In this document: piece by piece, positions 1 through 13,562 of the stretch
Layout: every line of letters starts with the position of its first letter
Numbering within the stretch: the stretch's first letter is position 1
From: Pseudophaeomoniella oleicola
Lineage: Eukaryota; Ascomycota; Eurotiomycetes; Phaeomoniellales; Phaeomoniellaceae
Length of the DNA stretch: 64,000 nt
Reading direction: 5' to 3'
Assembly (NCBI GenBank): GCA_003868215.1
Contig: QWDQ01000067.1
Location: 1-64,000 of the forward strand
Notes under the pieces: generated by a model
What the model was told of the DNA's origin: nothing
What the model saw: only the letters and a program-made list of their open reading frames with translations
Databases searched by the model: none
Position numbers and translations under genes: made by a program

Positions 1-723
1 TCAAGGCGTATATATGTCGACCGGCACCATATTGCAGAACCTTCAGCGAAAGCGCCATGACTATTACGTTGAGCCCCCCCCTTCCTTTCCCTCAAAACGA
101 TCATTGACCATCATCATCATCACCACCAAATCAATACCTACAAAAGTGGTACCAACAACAGTACATCCAGATAAGCTAGCTAGCTAGCTGTACAGCCCCC
201 TCTACAGACGCAAACCCAAATCCAAATCTTATCCAATTGTCTCTCTCTCTCTCCTTCTCCTTCTCCTTTTTCGTTCCGTTCCATTCTCTCTCCCCTTCTC
301 CTTCCTTCTTGAGATTAAGACGCCGTCAAAGCAACGAGCGAGCGAGCGAGCGAGCGTGAACGAGAGGAGGAAAATAGGGAAAAAGGGAAAAAGGGGGAGG
401 GGAAGAAGGGATCTGGATTTTATTCCAAATCACCATTTTTGGTGGCAGGTATACATACATAACTAGTATTAAAAATTTGAGAAAAGAAAGAAAAGAGGAA
501 AGAGGAAAGGGGAAGAAGGGGGGTGTGTGTGTGTGCGATGGAAAGTCATTGCTGATTGAAGAGAGAGAGAGAGGAAAAGGGGTTCGGTTTTCTTGTTTCT
601 TACCTGTGGCTTTTTACAAAGAAGAAGAAAAAAAGGGAAGAGGTATAGATGATGTGCATGCATGTATTCGTGTTCTGAAGAATTTGGAAACAAGGGTTGT
701 ACTTTCATCTGCTGTCTATCCAG

Positions 724-875
724 CCCTGCCCTGCCCTGCCCTGCCCTGTCCTGCCCTGCCCTGCCCTGTCCTGCCCTGTCCTGCCCTGCCCTGCCCTGTC
801 CTGCCCTGCCCTGCCCTGTCCTGCCCTGTCCTGCCCTGTCCTGCCCTGCCCTGCCCTGTCCTGCCCTGTCCTGCC
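724..875. repeat. CCCTG/TCCTG pentanucleotide minisatellite
   Basis: About 30 tandem copies of a 5-bp unit, alternating CCCTG and TCCTG in irregular higher-order groups of two or three. The plus strand is open in all three frames across it, which creates artificial proline/cysteine/alanine/leucine-repeat reading frames. These are not supported as genes. Confidence 0.95.
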
Positions 876-1083
876 TACATACCACCTAAGGTTCTAGGTA
901 CTGGCCTGCCTACCGGACTGGTATGTCTCGTCCACTCGCTCGCTCGGGAAGAACAAGGAGAAGGGGACAAGGGGAATGGAATGAGGGATGTCATGTCCGT
1001 GTGGTGGTGACATAAGGAAAGGGAGAACAGAAGGAGGAGGATGACGGATGATAACAATGACGATGATGGGAACGTTGTTCGTG

Positions 1084-1115
<32 letters not shown>
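1084..1115. repeat. (ATC)n microsatellite
   Basis: About ten uninterrupted ATC/CAT triplets in noncoding DNA. The opposite strand reads as a short aspartate run only by chance. Confidence 0.9.
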
Positions 1116-4100
1116 GTTCTTGCAGCTGCAACATCACGGTCTTCCCTTATTAGGCAAGAGCAACAGCATCGATAAGAGTCAAAATTTGGCGTAAAGTTGT
1201 TTTCTTGAGACATGTAGCATTTTTTCCTCCGTCGAAGAACGAGGTCTTTCTCGGGCATCTGATAATGGGAAAGATGCAGGTTTCACAACTTAGCCACCCG
1301 GCGAGCCATTATGGGGGGTGCAGGGAAAACCGCCTGACCGACTTTTTCCTTTTCGGCTCCCTTGCTCTAATACATGGCTGCCCGTGGTGGCATCTCGGCA
1401 TTAAAAGAGAGACATGCGTAGCGCGTTGTCGGAGGGTTTACAGTAACGTTTTGTGTGGAGAATCGGAAGATGCAAAAGACATGCGTGGCTCGGGCGGCGA
1501 GGCGAAACGAAACGGAAACGTGAGAATCAAGTGCCCGCCTCGCCGCCCTCGCGCGCGCGCTCTTGCTCATGCAAGGGAGGAAACAAAAATGGAAAAAGGA
1601 AGGATGTCAATAAGACCCGATATTAAGTCGGCGGGAAGCAGGGGAAAACATAGTGGGAAGATGAAACGAGACATAGAATAGCAGTAACTAAGTTATGGAG
1701 TGGAAAATTGGGCCCGATGAGATACTTCCGATGTCACAATTGTAAAAGGCGAGGGTGATTGACATGACGAATTGTAAAAACGCATGTTCAGTTCTTCCCG
1801 AGGATTGCTTACTGTGGCATAGTACTGTAGTCAGATGTTGATGCAATGTGCCATTCCCGGTTCAGTCAAGTTTTCACAAGGGATCATTCTCTTTCCACGG
1901 AGACGGCCGATGATCCTTGGGAAATATTTGGCCGAGCGGTCCAAGAGTATCGTGAATGGCTGGATGCATGGCTGAATTACTTAGTAGAGTGAGTTGCGTG
2001 GCGTTGTGGCAGGTGACGCATGAGATGCAGTAGTCTCGATACCCGGGGTTGGCAATGTACAACCGCACTGGCTGACGCTATTGAACTAAGAACGAATAAC
2101 AGGCTTTGGCATTTCCCGCAAGGCAGACGTGAAGGCTCGAGATCGGCTTGATTCGAGGACTCCCTGGGCGGAGGTGATACAATACAGCAAGGCTGGCTGA
2201 CATTGGGCTTGAGTACATCGGGTGATAATGCTCTACTTGTGAATGGTGATTGTGAGCGGATGCTAAAAGCCAAACGTCTGGTCTTGATTGCACATAATGT
2301 ATCCGCCGACATGGTATTGGTGACCGTTGACTACATTAGGAGTAGCGTCAAAGAGGATCTGAGGGTTGAGGCCAGACACCCCCTGCAAAGGCGTGGATTG
2401 AGGTCATGACCTGTTATGCAACCTTAGGTCGATATGCATGTAGAGGCACCGATAGTTAGGCAAACACAGTACATACCGTAGTAGTGTGGTGATCGATGCC
2501 ACCGATAGATTCGATTTCGAGGACCAAGCTACAGTGGGCCTAGGCACATCACATAGCACGGTAGCAAATAGATCAGCAAGCCCGGTAAGATCAGTTTGAA
2601 ATAAAGCGAGTTCCCTTGAAAATAATCTCGAATCAATCGTACTCGGCTTGTCGGGATGGTTGAGAAGGCAGCCACGGCAGCTAATAGGGAAAAAGCAGGT
2701 TCTTCCATATCCGTGCCGTCGTCTCAGCTCCTCCACAGGGTACTATGGTACAATAGACGGCCATGCCATGCGGGAAGTACTTGAGTTAGCGTTTTCGTAT
2801 GGAATAATTAGATGGGTCACATTGATTCATGGCGAGATGGGCGATAGAATTTCCCGGACATTGGACCGTGACTTGCCATGTGGAAGCGCCAGGCGGTCAG
2901 GCCTGCTGCGATGGAAGCGAAGACTAGCGACTGTACTACGTAGTACTACGATACAGTAGTTGCAAGCTGGAAAATTCGGGGAACCCGAATAGTCTGTGCG
3001 TACTTGCCGTAGTCGTAGTAGAACGGCGTGGCACGCACGCACGCACGGCGAGACGGTTGGGTTGGAACGTTTTAGTGGGTGAGGGAGATATTAGTGAGAA
3101 ATGAAATGAGATCACCTGCAGACGCGGCCTAGCATGATGATCCCTGCAAAAAACACTCGTACTAACGAGGTGTAGTAGGCGTCGAGTGTTCAGCCATTGC
3201 CTTTGGTGGAGCAGAAAAGAAACGGCTTCAATCTCAGCTATTACCCTTTTGAAAACACGGTGCTCTGTTACTCAATGCGACTGTTGCAGGAAGGATTCCC
3301 GGTTGTACCTTGAGACAGCAAAGCGAAAAAGGGAGTTGTGAGATAAGGGCAGAGGAATGAGGGGGGGAGAGAGAGACACGAAGCAACTGCATCGAGCAAG
3401 GATAATGCATGCGAATGTCTTCGAATTCGATAGAAGTCTTGTCATCCCTTCGCTCTCTGCCTATCACGAGCATGGCTGCTAGCTGATAGCGATGCACTTC
3501 GGGAAGCTGTTCTAGCTGAAGCTGTACGTGGTAGACGAGAGATAGTCTCCAATCAAAGAGGCTGCTTGATTTGTGACGGCACGTCGGAAGTGTGTCTACT
3601 GTACCATCCCAACGTTGTAGGAACTACGTACCTAGGCCAGATCGACAATGTAGTAGTAAGACAGGAATCGAAATGAGTTGGATACAACGAGGCAACCAAT
3701 CGAAGAAGAATGTTCAGACTGGGGTGTTCATTGGCTTGACATGATGGATGCGTGTTACTGAGTAGCACGTGACTGACCCCTGATCGATATCACTTTTGTT
3801 ATCAGATGCACACTATTAACGTAGCAGTTAATTAAATGATCGAGATCAATCACATCGCAGTTGAGGAAAGCGCAGGAAGAATTGAATGTTTTGATACGGT
3901 CGTATTCATTGTATTTCTATTTACAAGATTGGTAGGCACACGCCTGGCACTGATCGTGATGATCCAGTAATTGGAACCATGACCAGATGGATAGGAATCT
4001 GGGAAGAAAAGGGTATCTCAGATATATGAAATGTGTGCCGAATATAATGGTGGCATCGTGAACAGGCGAAAACAAAAACTGGCAAATGACAACGAGCCCA

Positions 4101-4569
4101 ACCACTCCAATGAATCCATCTACCTCCCCTCCAGCGCTTGGTTGGGGTAGTGATATACGTCTTTTTCTGAAATTCCGCAGGGTTGAAAAAACGCCGGACT
4201 ACTGTAATGCAAGATATCCGGTTTTGTATCCTGGGTCCGAAACAATCCCACTAACTCCAAACTCGTCTGGTGAGTATAGCGGCCTAGGCCAGGCATATTC
4301 GGTGTCGTAAAGTTGGCGATATTTGCAAGAATTGAAACACCGAGGATTCTCAAGACTGTTCCTCCCTCCCGAGCGGACAATCCTTGCAGCTGACGGCGTG
4401 CGGCATCATGAACGGAAACGAATCCAACCGGAGATGTTCTGGGATGTCCTTGGAAAATGTCGCGCCACAACGGAAAACTTTTTTCGTCGTTCGGTATTAA
4501 CAGTCGACCGCCTCATAAAATCATCAAAGTATTGAGAACAAGTCTAAAACAGCAAAGTGGTGAATTTTT

Positions 4570-5851
4570 TTAATAAACGTTGACCATCTGGGGTATATAT
4601 CCTGGCTGTTGAATAAATGATTTTTCGGTAACGTCGTTCAATGGAATTAAAGAGCCATAAAAATCGTAGTGTGGTGTACATGAGTCACCCTGTAGGGAGC
4701 TCGCATCTGAGTCATAATCGGATTCAGAGGATGACGAGTATCTGGATCCTTGGTCTGAAGGTACCACTGTCCAAGGCTGGCAGTGATCCTGGAAAGCAAT
4801 AGGAGTTGGAGATTCTGGTGGAGTAGGGGGGAGAATATAGCCTGGGTATTCCAGGGTTTCCATGAAAGGATACATGGGTTCAGGGGTCATCGGTTGGTAA
4901 GTGGTGGTCAACCGGGGACAAGCAAGAATGGCACTGCCAAGCTCCTGGAGTGAGATCCGTTTCTGGGGATCGCATTCGAAAACACGGCTCAATATAGCAT
5001 CGAGCTCGTAGGACAACGGCAGAATTGTCCTCAGGAAATGAGGATCCTTCCGGAAAGCGCGGAAAGTCGAATCTTCCAGCGAGGCCTTCTTCCAAGGATT
5101 TCTCCCGCAAGTAAGATTAACCAAAATGACACCGAGGGACCACACGTCATTGGGGGCCGAAGCATAACATGCCGAAGGCCATGGCGATGACTGAGAGCAT
5201 TCTAAACAAAATCAAAGTTAGTGTTCAAATCCAGCGGACATGTCGAATCGAATGGAACGTACCAGGCGACATATAGAAAGTAGAGCCGCAACCGAAGTCA
5301 GAGGTGACGGGGTCCGTGGTAGCCAGGCCAAAGTCAGCGAGTTTCACCGTCGTTCCCTGTTCGGTGACCAGAATGTTCTCGGGTTTCAGGTCCCTATGGT
5401 AGATCCCAATGGAATGGCAATACTGTACTGCGTCCAAGATTTGGAGAAAGGCGTGCTTTGCCAGAGGATCATTGCCCACGAAACGGCGTCTTTCAGTGAT
5501 GTTCGTAAAGAGGTCTCCTTCGGGACAGTATTCAATCACGACGAAGGTGCAATCCTGGCCATCCAATATCCGGACAAGGGAGACAACGTTAGGATGATGA
5601 CTGGCTTGGTGATGTAACCTGATTTCGCGCTGCTGGAATCTCCTTTGGCGAGCGTCCAATCCAGTTTTGGTCAAGGCCTTGACAGCGTACGGGATGTTTG
5701 TATGGATGTCCACGGCGGTGTATACGACTCCATATGCGCCGACCCCCAATATTGTTCGCAACTCCAACCAGCCTGCTAGCACACAGCCCAACCGATCTTC
5801 AGGAGCAACAATGCCGGCTTGAAGTGGAGAAGCTGGTGGCGTTGGCAGCAT
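4570..5851 (-). CDS. ran1: Ran1/Vhs1/Sks1-type Ser/Thr protein kinase
   Basis: Two exons (5851-5263 and 5201-4570) give 406 aa; the 61-nt intron starts GTACGT and ends TTTAG. The join restores the activation-loop motif SPE (about residues 195-197). Kinase landmarks seen in order are the glycine loop GVGAYG (36-41), the ATP lysine in AVK (58), HRDLKPEN (from 152) and DFG (173-175), followed by DVWSLGVILVNL and a conserved arginine region. The C-terminal third is low complexity, rich in Pro, Ser and acidic residues. The start is the first ATG in frame, opening with MLPTPPASP. In yeasts this family (Ran1/Pat1, Vhs1, Sks1, Ksp1) controls entry into meiosis and nutrient responses. The subfamily call rests on kinase-domain style and gene size. 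The gene stands alone between long noncoding stretches. Confidence 0.85.
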
Positions 5852-8800
5852 TATGGTGGGAGAGCCCAACAATAGGAAGGTCGACAAGAGAGAAACCTAG
5901 GAACAAGACAAAGAGTCGGTTGGAGACCGACTTCAGAGAGTCAAAGACGAGAGTATGTCGAGTAGGAAAGAGTATCGCGAGAAAGTCCAGAGCCGGGTGG
6001 GAGAGTCCTGCTGGGAATCCTGGGAGCAGCCGGTGGTCGAACAAGGAAAAGTTGAAGAGTATCAAAAGAAAGACAGAAGATGATAAGAGAGGAGGATGAT
6101 ATGTGCGAGACTGGAGGGAGGCGGACAGTTGGTGGTAGAAGAGGGAAGGAGAAGGTTGGTATAGATGGCGAAGGATTGAGATGTGAGGCGATGAGGTCGC
6201 CTTGTATGTTGATATTCAAGATGAGATGACGCTTTGGGGTTCAAGAACAGCCGGACCATGACCAATGCTTTTCCTGAAAAGAAGGCTAGGCGAAAGGCGG
6301 GCTAAAGGTAGGATCCACCCTTCTATTAACTTCAGAGACTAGACATGGTTTCGTCAACCGTGTTAGAGGATCCCCGTTTGTTGCAAGATGACTGCCCATT
6401 GTCTAGGCTATTTCTGCTAGGGTTACAGGAGTGGGCTAGGTTAGGAAGGCCCTGGGCAAGAGACCCAAAAAGCCTGTCCAGGATTCGGTCCTGAGCCAGG
6501 TTTGGTGGGTCGACAGGAAAATAGTGGTGGGTGTGCAGATGGCAATTTCCATATTTTCTTCTTGCGATGGGCTTGTCGCTGTTTGGCTTGGATTTGGCTG
6601 AATGAGATCTTCCCCCGAGTATCCGGCAGCCTTGGGACACTGACCACGGTATTTCTCATCCCAGACCAAGGGTAGGAATGTGTCACTGATCGCTGACTCC
6701 TCAGACACATCGTGCCGAGAACCAGAATGTTTGTTATGCAGAGACTGGACCCCACGTCTATGGGCGGTGACCAGTCAGAGAAGCATTGCTGGTGTAAAGG
6801 TTGCGGCCAAGGGTACATTCTGCCGTGAGTGACACAAATGCTTGGGATCATCCGCATGCGAATTTCGTTTGGCGCCACAGGCCCATGATCCATCAGTTAT
6901 CACTGGAGATTAAGGCAAGGGAGGAAAGGAGGCCACCACCGTTGCGTTGATTGGACGTGCATGACGGCCAACGCAGAAGCCAATGATCCTGTTGCCCCCG
7001 GCCACGGTAGGACCAACCGAGGCTGTGTTCTGAGACAAGGTATTGGTCAGGGATGGGTCCTGAGGGGCTTGTTTGATGGCAATGGGTTTTCGGCCTGCCT
7101 CGTGCATTATTGCCCAATCCTAGTTCGCCTAAGTCTCCGTCTGACTTGTCCTCTATGGATGCCCAGTATTTGGGCGATCAGAAGGTCACAACAAGGCGGT
7201 GGGCCAACCTCTTTGCTTTTGGCCCCAATCGCGCGCCTCTACTCAGCCGATGCTTCCTGCTATATTTTCTTACCTAGTCCATGCGCTATGGGCTAGGTCA
7301 GTCTGAGGTATACGCTGCTCACAGCCCATGATTCCAAGGTAGTGAACTCTAATAATGGGCTTTTTAGGCCACTGCGAGGCAATACTGTAGATTGTTCACC
7401 TAGAAGGCCGATCGTTCCCGGCCACTCGTGTGGAAATGGTGTCTATTGGGTTATGTTAGCTGGCTGCCAACCTGCAAAGGTCAGGGGGCTCTAATCGATG
7501 GTCCCTAGTAATGCGCTCGACTTTGTTTCTTGTACGCCAGACGCTTTGATGATCGTAACCCTGGAACATTTAATGAATCCCGTCTCGCCGTACAGTGAGC
7601 GACCAAGATGTGCTACGTGATATTGTTGACTGATGAGCGGAGGCCATCGTGAGTCGGTCCTTATTAATTTGTAGCCATTCTTGAACAAACGCATCTGTAC
7701 TTCTCACGCAGGTAACTGTAAGTAAGAAAGTAATGGCGATCTGTTATCTTCCTTCGACCGCCCGCGTCAAGCAGAACAGGGAGAGCAGGGTGATCTTCCG
7801 ATGCTCTGCATCCAATGTACAGAATTTGACAACCAAATCAATATAGACCAATCAACGTGATTCAAAGGATACAAAATACAAAAATGTACACTGGAATTTG
7901 CCACTCAAGTGCGACGGCCGTTTATGAAGGGCTATGAAAGGCTATGCATCACAGTGAGCATCTCGTAGCGATTCAAGGAACACGTATATTGTGGCCGTCG
8001 AGCCGTTATTGTGTGACATTGTTGATCCAGTTGATCCAGGAGAAGAGTGAGGCAAGCCCGAGAGAGATGCTGCAAGGCAATTGGACGAGAGCTTGAATCT
8101 AAGCCAACGGGGTTTGCGTAAGTGATCCATTGGTTGCAGTCCCAAGGAAAGAAGAACAAACTATGCGTCGTGTGTTTGTTCCATACCAGAGACCAGAAGG
8201 ATCAGCTCTCAGAAGGGTGAGAAGCCACGGTGGCCGAAAGCTCGAGGGGTGCGAAGGGAATCTGCTGCAACAGGCTGTGAAAGGGAATGAGGATTGCATG
8301 GGTTGTGGGTTATGGGTAAGAGCCACACTACGCGTATATCTGAGAATGTTGTTTTTTTCCTTTTTCCTTTTTCTGTCGTCTGTTATGGTTATGCAAGCCA
8401 CCAACGGATACATAGTGCATACTACGGTAGTAGTACATTTGCTAGGCAACCCAGAAATCCTCCCATTGAGCCTATTGCGAAGGATTTATTATTGTGCAAC
8501 TGGCAAGTCTGTTTCCACCAAGCTTCCAACGTGGCCAGATTGACGCCAGAAGCTCTTTAGTGTTTCGAAAGCGAGACCAGCTTATCCGCCTTCGGTAAGC
8601 CTTTGCTCGTGAACAATGGTTCTTGTGTGCAATATGTCGATCCCTCAAACCAAATTTGTCTGCCTGTCTCGCTGGCTGCCTGTGACCGCTTGACGCTTGC
8701 GTGCGAATCAGAGGTAGAGTCCCAGTTCAGACCATCTGCCGGACGCTTCTACAGTCCAGTACACTTTTCGCTCACCGACTCCTATCGTACCATGGTAATA

Positions 8801-10224
8801 GCCCTGAGGTCCTTCCGACGAGAATCAATAGTGCAGAAAGGTAGTCAGTCACTATGACCGCCGACCATTAGCTATGAGCCATCAGAGACCATGTCCCCTT
8901 AATATCCGTTCCATTCAGCTTCACTAATACGAATTTAACGCCATATTGAGACACCTTATCACTCAGGCCGCTTTGGTCCTTGATGCTGCGTAGGTGTACA
9001 CCAAACTATGTTACCCATCGCCCTTCCCATCTAAAGGAATCGCTGGTGACCATTGACTCTCGTACATTGATGCACAGTATTCCTCCTGGATGACTGCATG
9101 AATCAAACCGGTGTCTTCAGCTGTGACGCGGTGCCGCAATCGGCTGATGCGTTGGCTGATACTTTGTTCGTGTGAAATATGCATCCTCAATCCTTCCAGC
9201 TGCGAACCGAGCACTTCCATTTCCGACGTCTCAGCCCCATGCATAACTTTACCTGCTCGTCTAGACTTTCTTCAAAGTCATGTTCGCTTGGCCTTCGGAT
9301 AGAGTAGGATAATCTCAGATCTGTGATTTGACAGAGGCTATCCGAAACGAAGAGATCCGCTCTATTAAGCGCCGAACTGGTATTCGACTGCATCCGGATG
9401 AGCTCTCAGGAAACCTTCGACATCTCGTCCTGTGCGTTGCTTCTTCCGTCTGGTCATTGCGAGGCAAGCCTGTGTTTTCAATCTCAAGATCTCTTTTACC
9501 AGAGATCCCTATGACTGCGTTTGCAGATATCCCCAACCCGTTGTCATTTATTCCCAACTTTGGCCCTCATGTCGTCAATGTCTGAGGTGGCTCGCCATCA
9601 AATGCAGGGAGCAAGTAATGAGATCTTTGGAGAATCAGGCTGCCTATACGTTCATACTATGCTTGTCCATTGAGCAAGTTCTATCCGCGCGCCTGAGTTG
9701 TTTCACAGATGTATCACATCCATTTCCCAAGATTAGCAATGTCAAGCATCATATTAAAGTCCAAGAGGATGGTACTGTCTCCAATACGAATTTTGTGGTT
9801 ATACAGAACCACCAATCACGACTCTGTCGGCATACCAGCGCGCATTGTCACCTCACCTCGTTAGGTGGTCGGCAAGTCGAACACGCCTTTTTGATTGCTC
9901 GTCTGTTAAGATGTAACAAACAAGGATTGACAGAAGACCACTAATGTCAACCTCGTCCTCCAGATGACGGCGCTTTGTATGTTAAGATAGGTACCCAATG
10001 CATAGAAGAGAGATATTCAGGTACTGTACCTCTTGATATTGATGCCAAGCAAAGCTTGACCCCCTTAAGCTTATGTGCCCTTGGCGACCCACCCGTGTGA
10101 TGACGCATTTGTAACCGAAAAAAAAACAAGCGAAGGTCATTGTCCTAATCATCTTTTTACGAAGACTTCGAGATGACAGGCTAATGCCAACTTCGACCCA
10201 TTGCGCAGGCAATACGCGCTGATC
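5852..10224. other. Long noncoding interval between kinase and membrane-protein gene
   Basis: 4.4 kb with no firmly recognisable gene. It contains the 5' region of the minus-strand kinase and of the plus-strand gene at 10225. Open frames between 6.3 and 7.2 kb overlap on both strands and show no domain. A tentative small minus-strand gene is listed separately at 9011-9393. An acceptor-like TTGCGCAG just upstream of 10225 could end a 5'-UTR intron. Confidence 0.5.
9011..9393 (-). CDS. Tentative small coiled-coil protein
   Basis: A two-exon model (9393-9253 and 9199-9011) would give 109 aa. The 53-nt intron has GTAAAG and GTTCGCAG borders, joined between two complete codons so the frame is kept. 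The second exon reads as a charged helix with heptad-like spacing (LEGLRMHISHEQ, then ISQRISRLRHR) and ends in an acidic/polar tail. The first exon is also acidic near its end (FEESLDEQ). I recognise no family. It could be a real short gene, the 3' end of a longer gene with undetected exons, or chance. The helix-like composition and clean splice phase are the only support. Confidence 0.3.
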
Positions 10225-11460
10225 ATGTCGCGGAACAAGCAATTCCAGCCTTCCAGGGAACCTCTGCGCGACGATGATGATCTGTCTCTAGAGCACTCTC
10301 GAATAACCGGTGCATTTTCATTTCTCAATCCAACGCGCGCTCACTACCACTTCGGGCACGGAGAGAAATCGCCTCAAGCTGTCAGATATCATTGGCGCTC
10401 TCGTGACAACAGGAAAGGGCGACATGCATTGCTGGTATCAGCAGACGCAGACGGCTTCCTGCCGCAGCCAACGAGCAGACCCTCCGCCGTCGTCAAAGGG
10501 ATTATACGAATGTTTACGGTTTTTCCCATATGGGACATATCCTACATAGTCTCCATCATCTTTACACTTGGAAGTGTCGTCTGGGTGCTCAACGGCTTTT
10601 TCGCTTGGCTTCCAGTCGAGAGACCTTCTACCTTGTTCCCAGGAGAAGAGACAGCTGCCGCTGGCTGGACCGCATGGATAGGAGCAATCTTATTCTTCGA
10701 GACTGGTTCGATTCTACTGATGTTTGAGGCATTCAATGAGAACAATACGGGGTGTTTTGGGTGGGCACTAGAGAAGTTGTACGACGAATCAGGCACTGCG
10801 CAACTCATTCCAAGGAAAGAACATTGTATCCATCATCATCAGAATCATGGCAACTTTGTGGGTTCAGGTAGAGCGCCATCAACCACTGTCGCAGCATACA
10901 AACAAGACATGTACGGTAGCGATAAGTCGTGGCAGTGGTTCCCTACCTGGAGATCCATCAAGTCACACTATATGCATGAGCTCGGGTTTCTCGCTTCATT
11001 TGCTCAGTTTCTGGGGGCGACAATATTCGGTATCTCAGGTTTCACTGCGTTGCCAGGTATTTTGAACCATCTAGAGAAGCATCAAGGTCTGTTGGACGGG
11101 ATATATTGGGTTCCTCAAGTCGTCGGCGGATCCGGCTTCATCGTCAGCGGGGCGCTGTACATGCTCGAGACCCAGGAAAAATGGTGGAAACCTGCATTTG
11201 GCGTTTTGGGTTGGCATATCGGGTTCTGGAATCTCATCGGTGCCATCGGTTTCACTCTGTGTGGTGCTCTCGGAATGGCATACAACAATAGCGGTGCCCA
11301 GTACGAGGCAGGCTTGAGCACGTTCTGGGGTAAGCAACTTGGTCCTGTTTGTTATCCTTTGGGCTACGCTAACCATTGAACAGCATCGTGGGCTTTTTTG
11401 ATCGGTTCAGTCTTACAGTGGTACGAAAGTTTGGACAAATATCCTGTCGAGAGGGAATGA
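10225..11460 (+). CDS. Fungal integral membrane protein, multi-pass
   Basis: Two exons (10225-11329 and 11384-11460) encode 393 aa. The 54-nt intron starts GTAAGC and ends GAACAG, and the join yields STFWASWAFLIGSVLQWYE followed by SLDKYPVE, an ending I recognise from a conserved but unnamed fungal membrane-protein family. The first ~90 residues are hydrophilic. About six hydrophobic segments follow, for example WDISYIVSIIFTLGSVVW, WTAWIGAILFFETGSILL, FLASFAQFLGATIFGISGF, a Gly-rich GGSGFIVSGALYML, FGVLGWHIGFWNLIGAIGF and the C-terminal helix. No catalytic motif is seen. The start is the first in-frame ATG, placed after a probable 5'-UTR acceptor site. The function is unknown; location in an internal or plasma membrane is inferred from the segments. 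Confidence 0.85.
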
Positions 11461-12431
11461 ATAGTCTTATGTATACGAAATTGACGTTTAATATGTATAT
11501 TTCAAAGAGAACACGATGCATCTACAGGATATCGGGGGGCACATGTTCTCGGTGACCTTTGTAAAGCTTCGTCCCCCAAACCAGTCTATTTCTCGTCACA
11601 GTACCACCTGGGGGGTGGTGGGGGAGTGGTATGCACGGTCCAAACACCCAACAATAACCCCTCCCGATCTGACCTAAGTGAATGACCTGTCTCTTCATCA
11701 CAACCTGCTCCCTACCTCCCACTGTATCACCCATCTTCCCTTCCTCCTACATAGAGCATCCAACTTGATTCGCACGAAAATACATACATTCGCAGCGCGC
11801 GCCGGGGTAGTACCACCGCGCGTTTCCCCCCCCCCAAAACACCGAACAGCCCACATATATATTCTACACCCCCTCTCTCCCAACCCATTATTATCACGCT
11901 ACGAAAACTCGACGAGAAAAAAAAAGGATGCTGTTTCCCACGAGGTTACTAAAGACGGACGGACAGACGGACAAATAGGAGACAAACTGAAATGGTAGGA
12001 TTGGCGATGAGGCAGGGAATTATTGGATGGACACAGGCAGCGTGACTGAGGTGGCACAAGGCGATGGTGGTCTGGTCGCTGACCCTCGGTTCAGACGCAG
12101 AGCAGTAGCGGACAGATCATTAGGGGTTTGCAGGTGGAAGGGGGAATATGATGAGCGAGATCATGAACTCGGCCCCAGGCACAGACAAAGGAAGAGGATT
12201 TTCTAGTCCGTTGAGAACCGGTGCTCGCTGGACGTAAAATGGCCAAGAAGACGCATAGAATAAAACAACCCGGGTAGTAAAAGATTAATCTGCAGTCCTG
12301 TTGCGCGGTGTGCTGAACTGCTCGATCTATTCGAACACCACTTTCCCCTGCAAGCGCCAGCCCATATGCTCTCGACCCGTAACATCATGACACCATCGCA
12401 AACATCTCCGACTCCAGCTGTATATGAACAC
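11461..12431. other. Convergent intergenic region
   Basis: Holds the 3' end of the plus-strand membrane-protein gene and the 3' end of DPM1. Pyrimidine-rich stretches and a short C run near 11826 are visible; no gene is recognised. Confidence 0.6.
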
Positions 12432-13224
<793 letters not shown>

Positions 13225-13562
13225 CGTTGTAATATCCAAGGGGATCGGTTGCAAGGAATGTTCGGGGATAGGCAACCACACAGATGAAATGAACGACGAG
13301 AAGTTGGGTCACTATATCCCTCTCTCAATGCCCAAGAGTCTGCGATGTATACTACTCAATCGCAAGGGATAGTAATCTAGACTGCCAGCTGGTCCTTGGG
13401 AGCTTTCTCCACACTTGATATGGTGGGGATCTTGATATATCGGACAGGGGGCCGCGTCAATTCACTTCCCATTATGGCCATTCGCCGGTAGTACTTCGAC
13501 TCGAGATTCTCTATGTTAGAAGCAGATGTTGACCCATTGTCCTCAGGGCACGAATCTTGACG
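13225..13562. promoter_or_regulatory. Divergent promoter, DPM1 / TRAPPC12-like
   Basis: 338 bp separate the two start codons, so both promoters must lie here. No distinctive element was recognised. Confidence 0.5.

Larger units (their letters stand above)
1..4569. other. Gene-poor left flank, simple-repeat rich
   Basis: No convincing gene is visible. The first 1.2 kb is dominated by simple sequence: CT-rich tracts near 240-300, a GAGC run near 340-355, GA-rich stretches, the CCCTG array (724-875) and an ATC run (1084-1115). Open frames here are short, lack recognisable protein features and mostly reflect the repeats. From about 1.2 to 4.5 kb the base composition is ordinary, with no family motif or consistent exon chain seen. 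The last few hundred bases are probably the 3' UTR and terminator of the kinase that ends at 4570 on the minus strand. Confidence 0.6.

Noticed and set aside
477-1010. 177-aa plus-strand open frame and two overlapping frames
   Set aside because: Open only because the CCCTG array and purine-rich flanks lack stop codons; no domain or conserved composition.
6441-6893. 150-aa minus-strand open frame upstream of the kinase
   Set aside because: Overlaps several other open frames and shows no domain or splice structure.
9432-9944. 170-aa plus-strand open frame in the left arm
   Set aside because: No recognisable motif and Cys/His spacing looks random; the minus-strand chain at 9011-9393 has better protein character.
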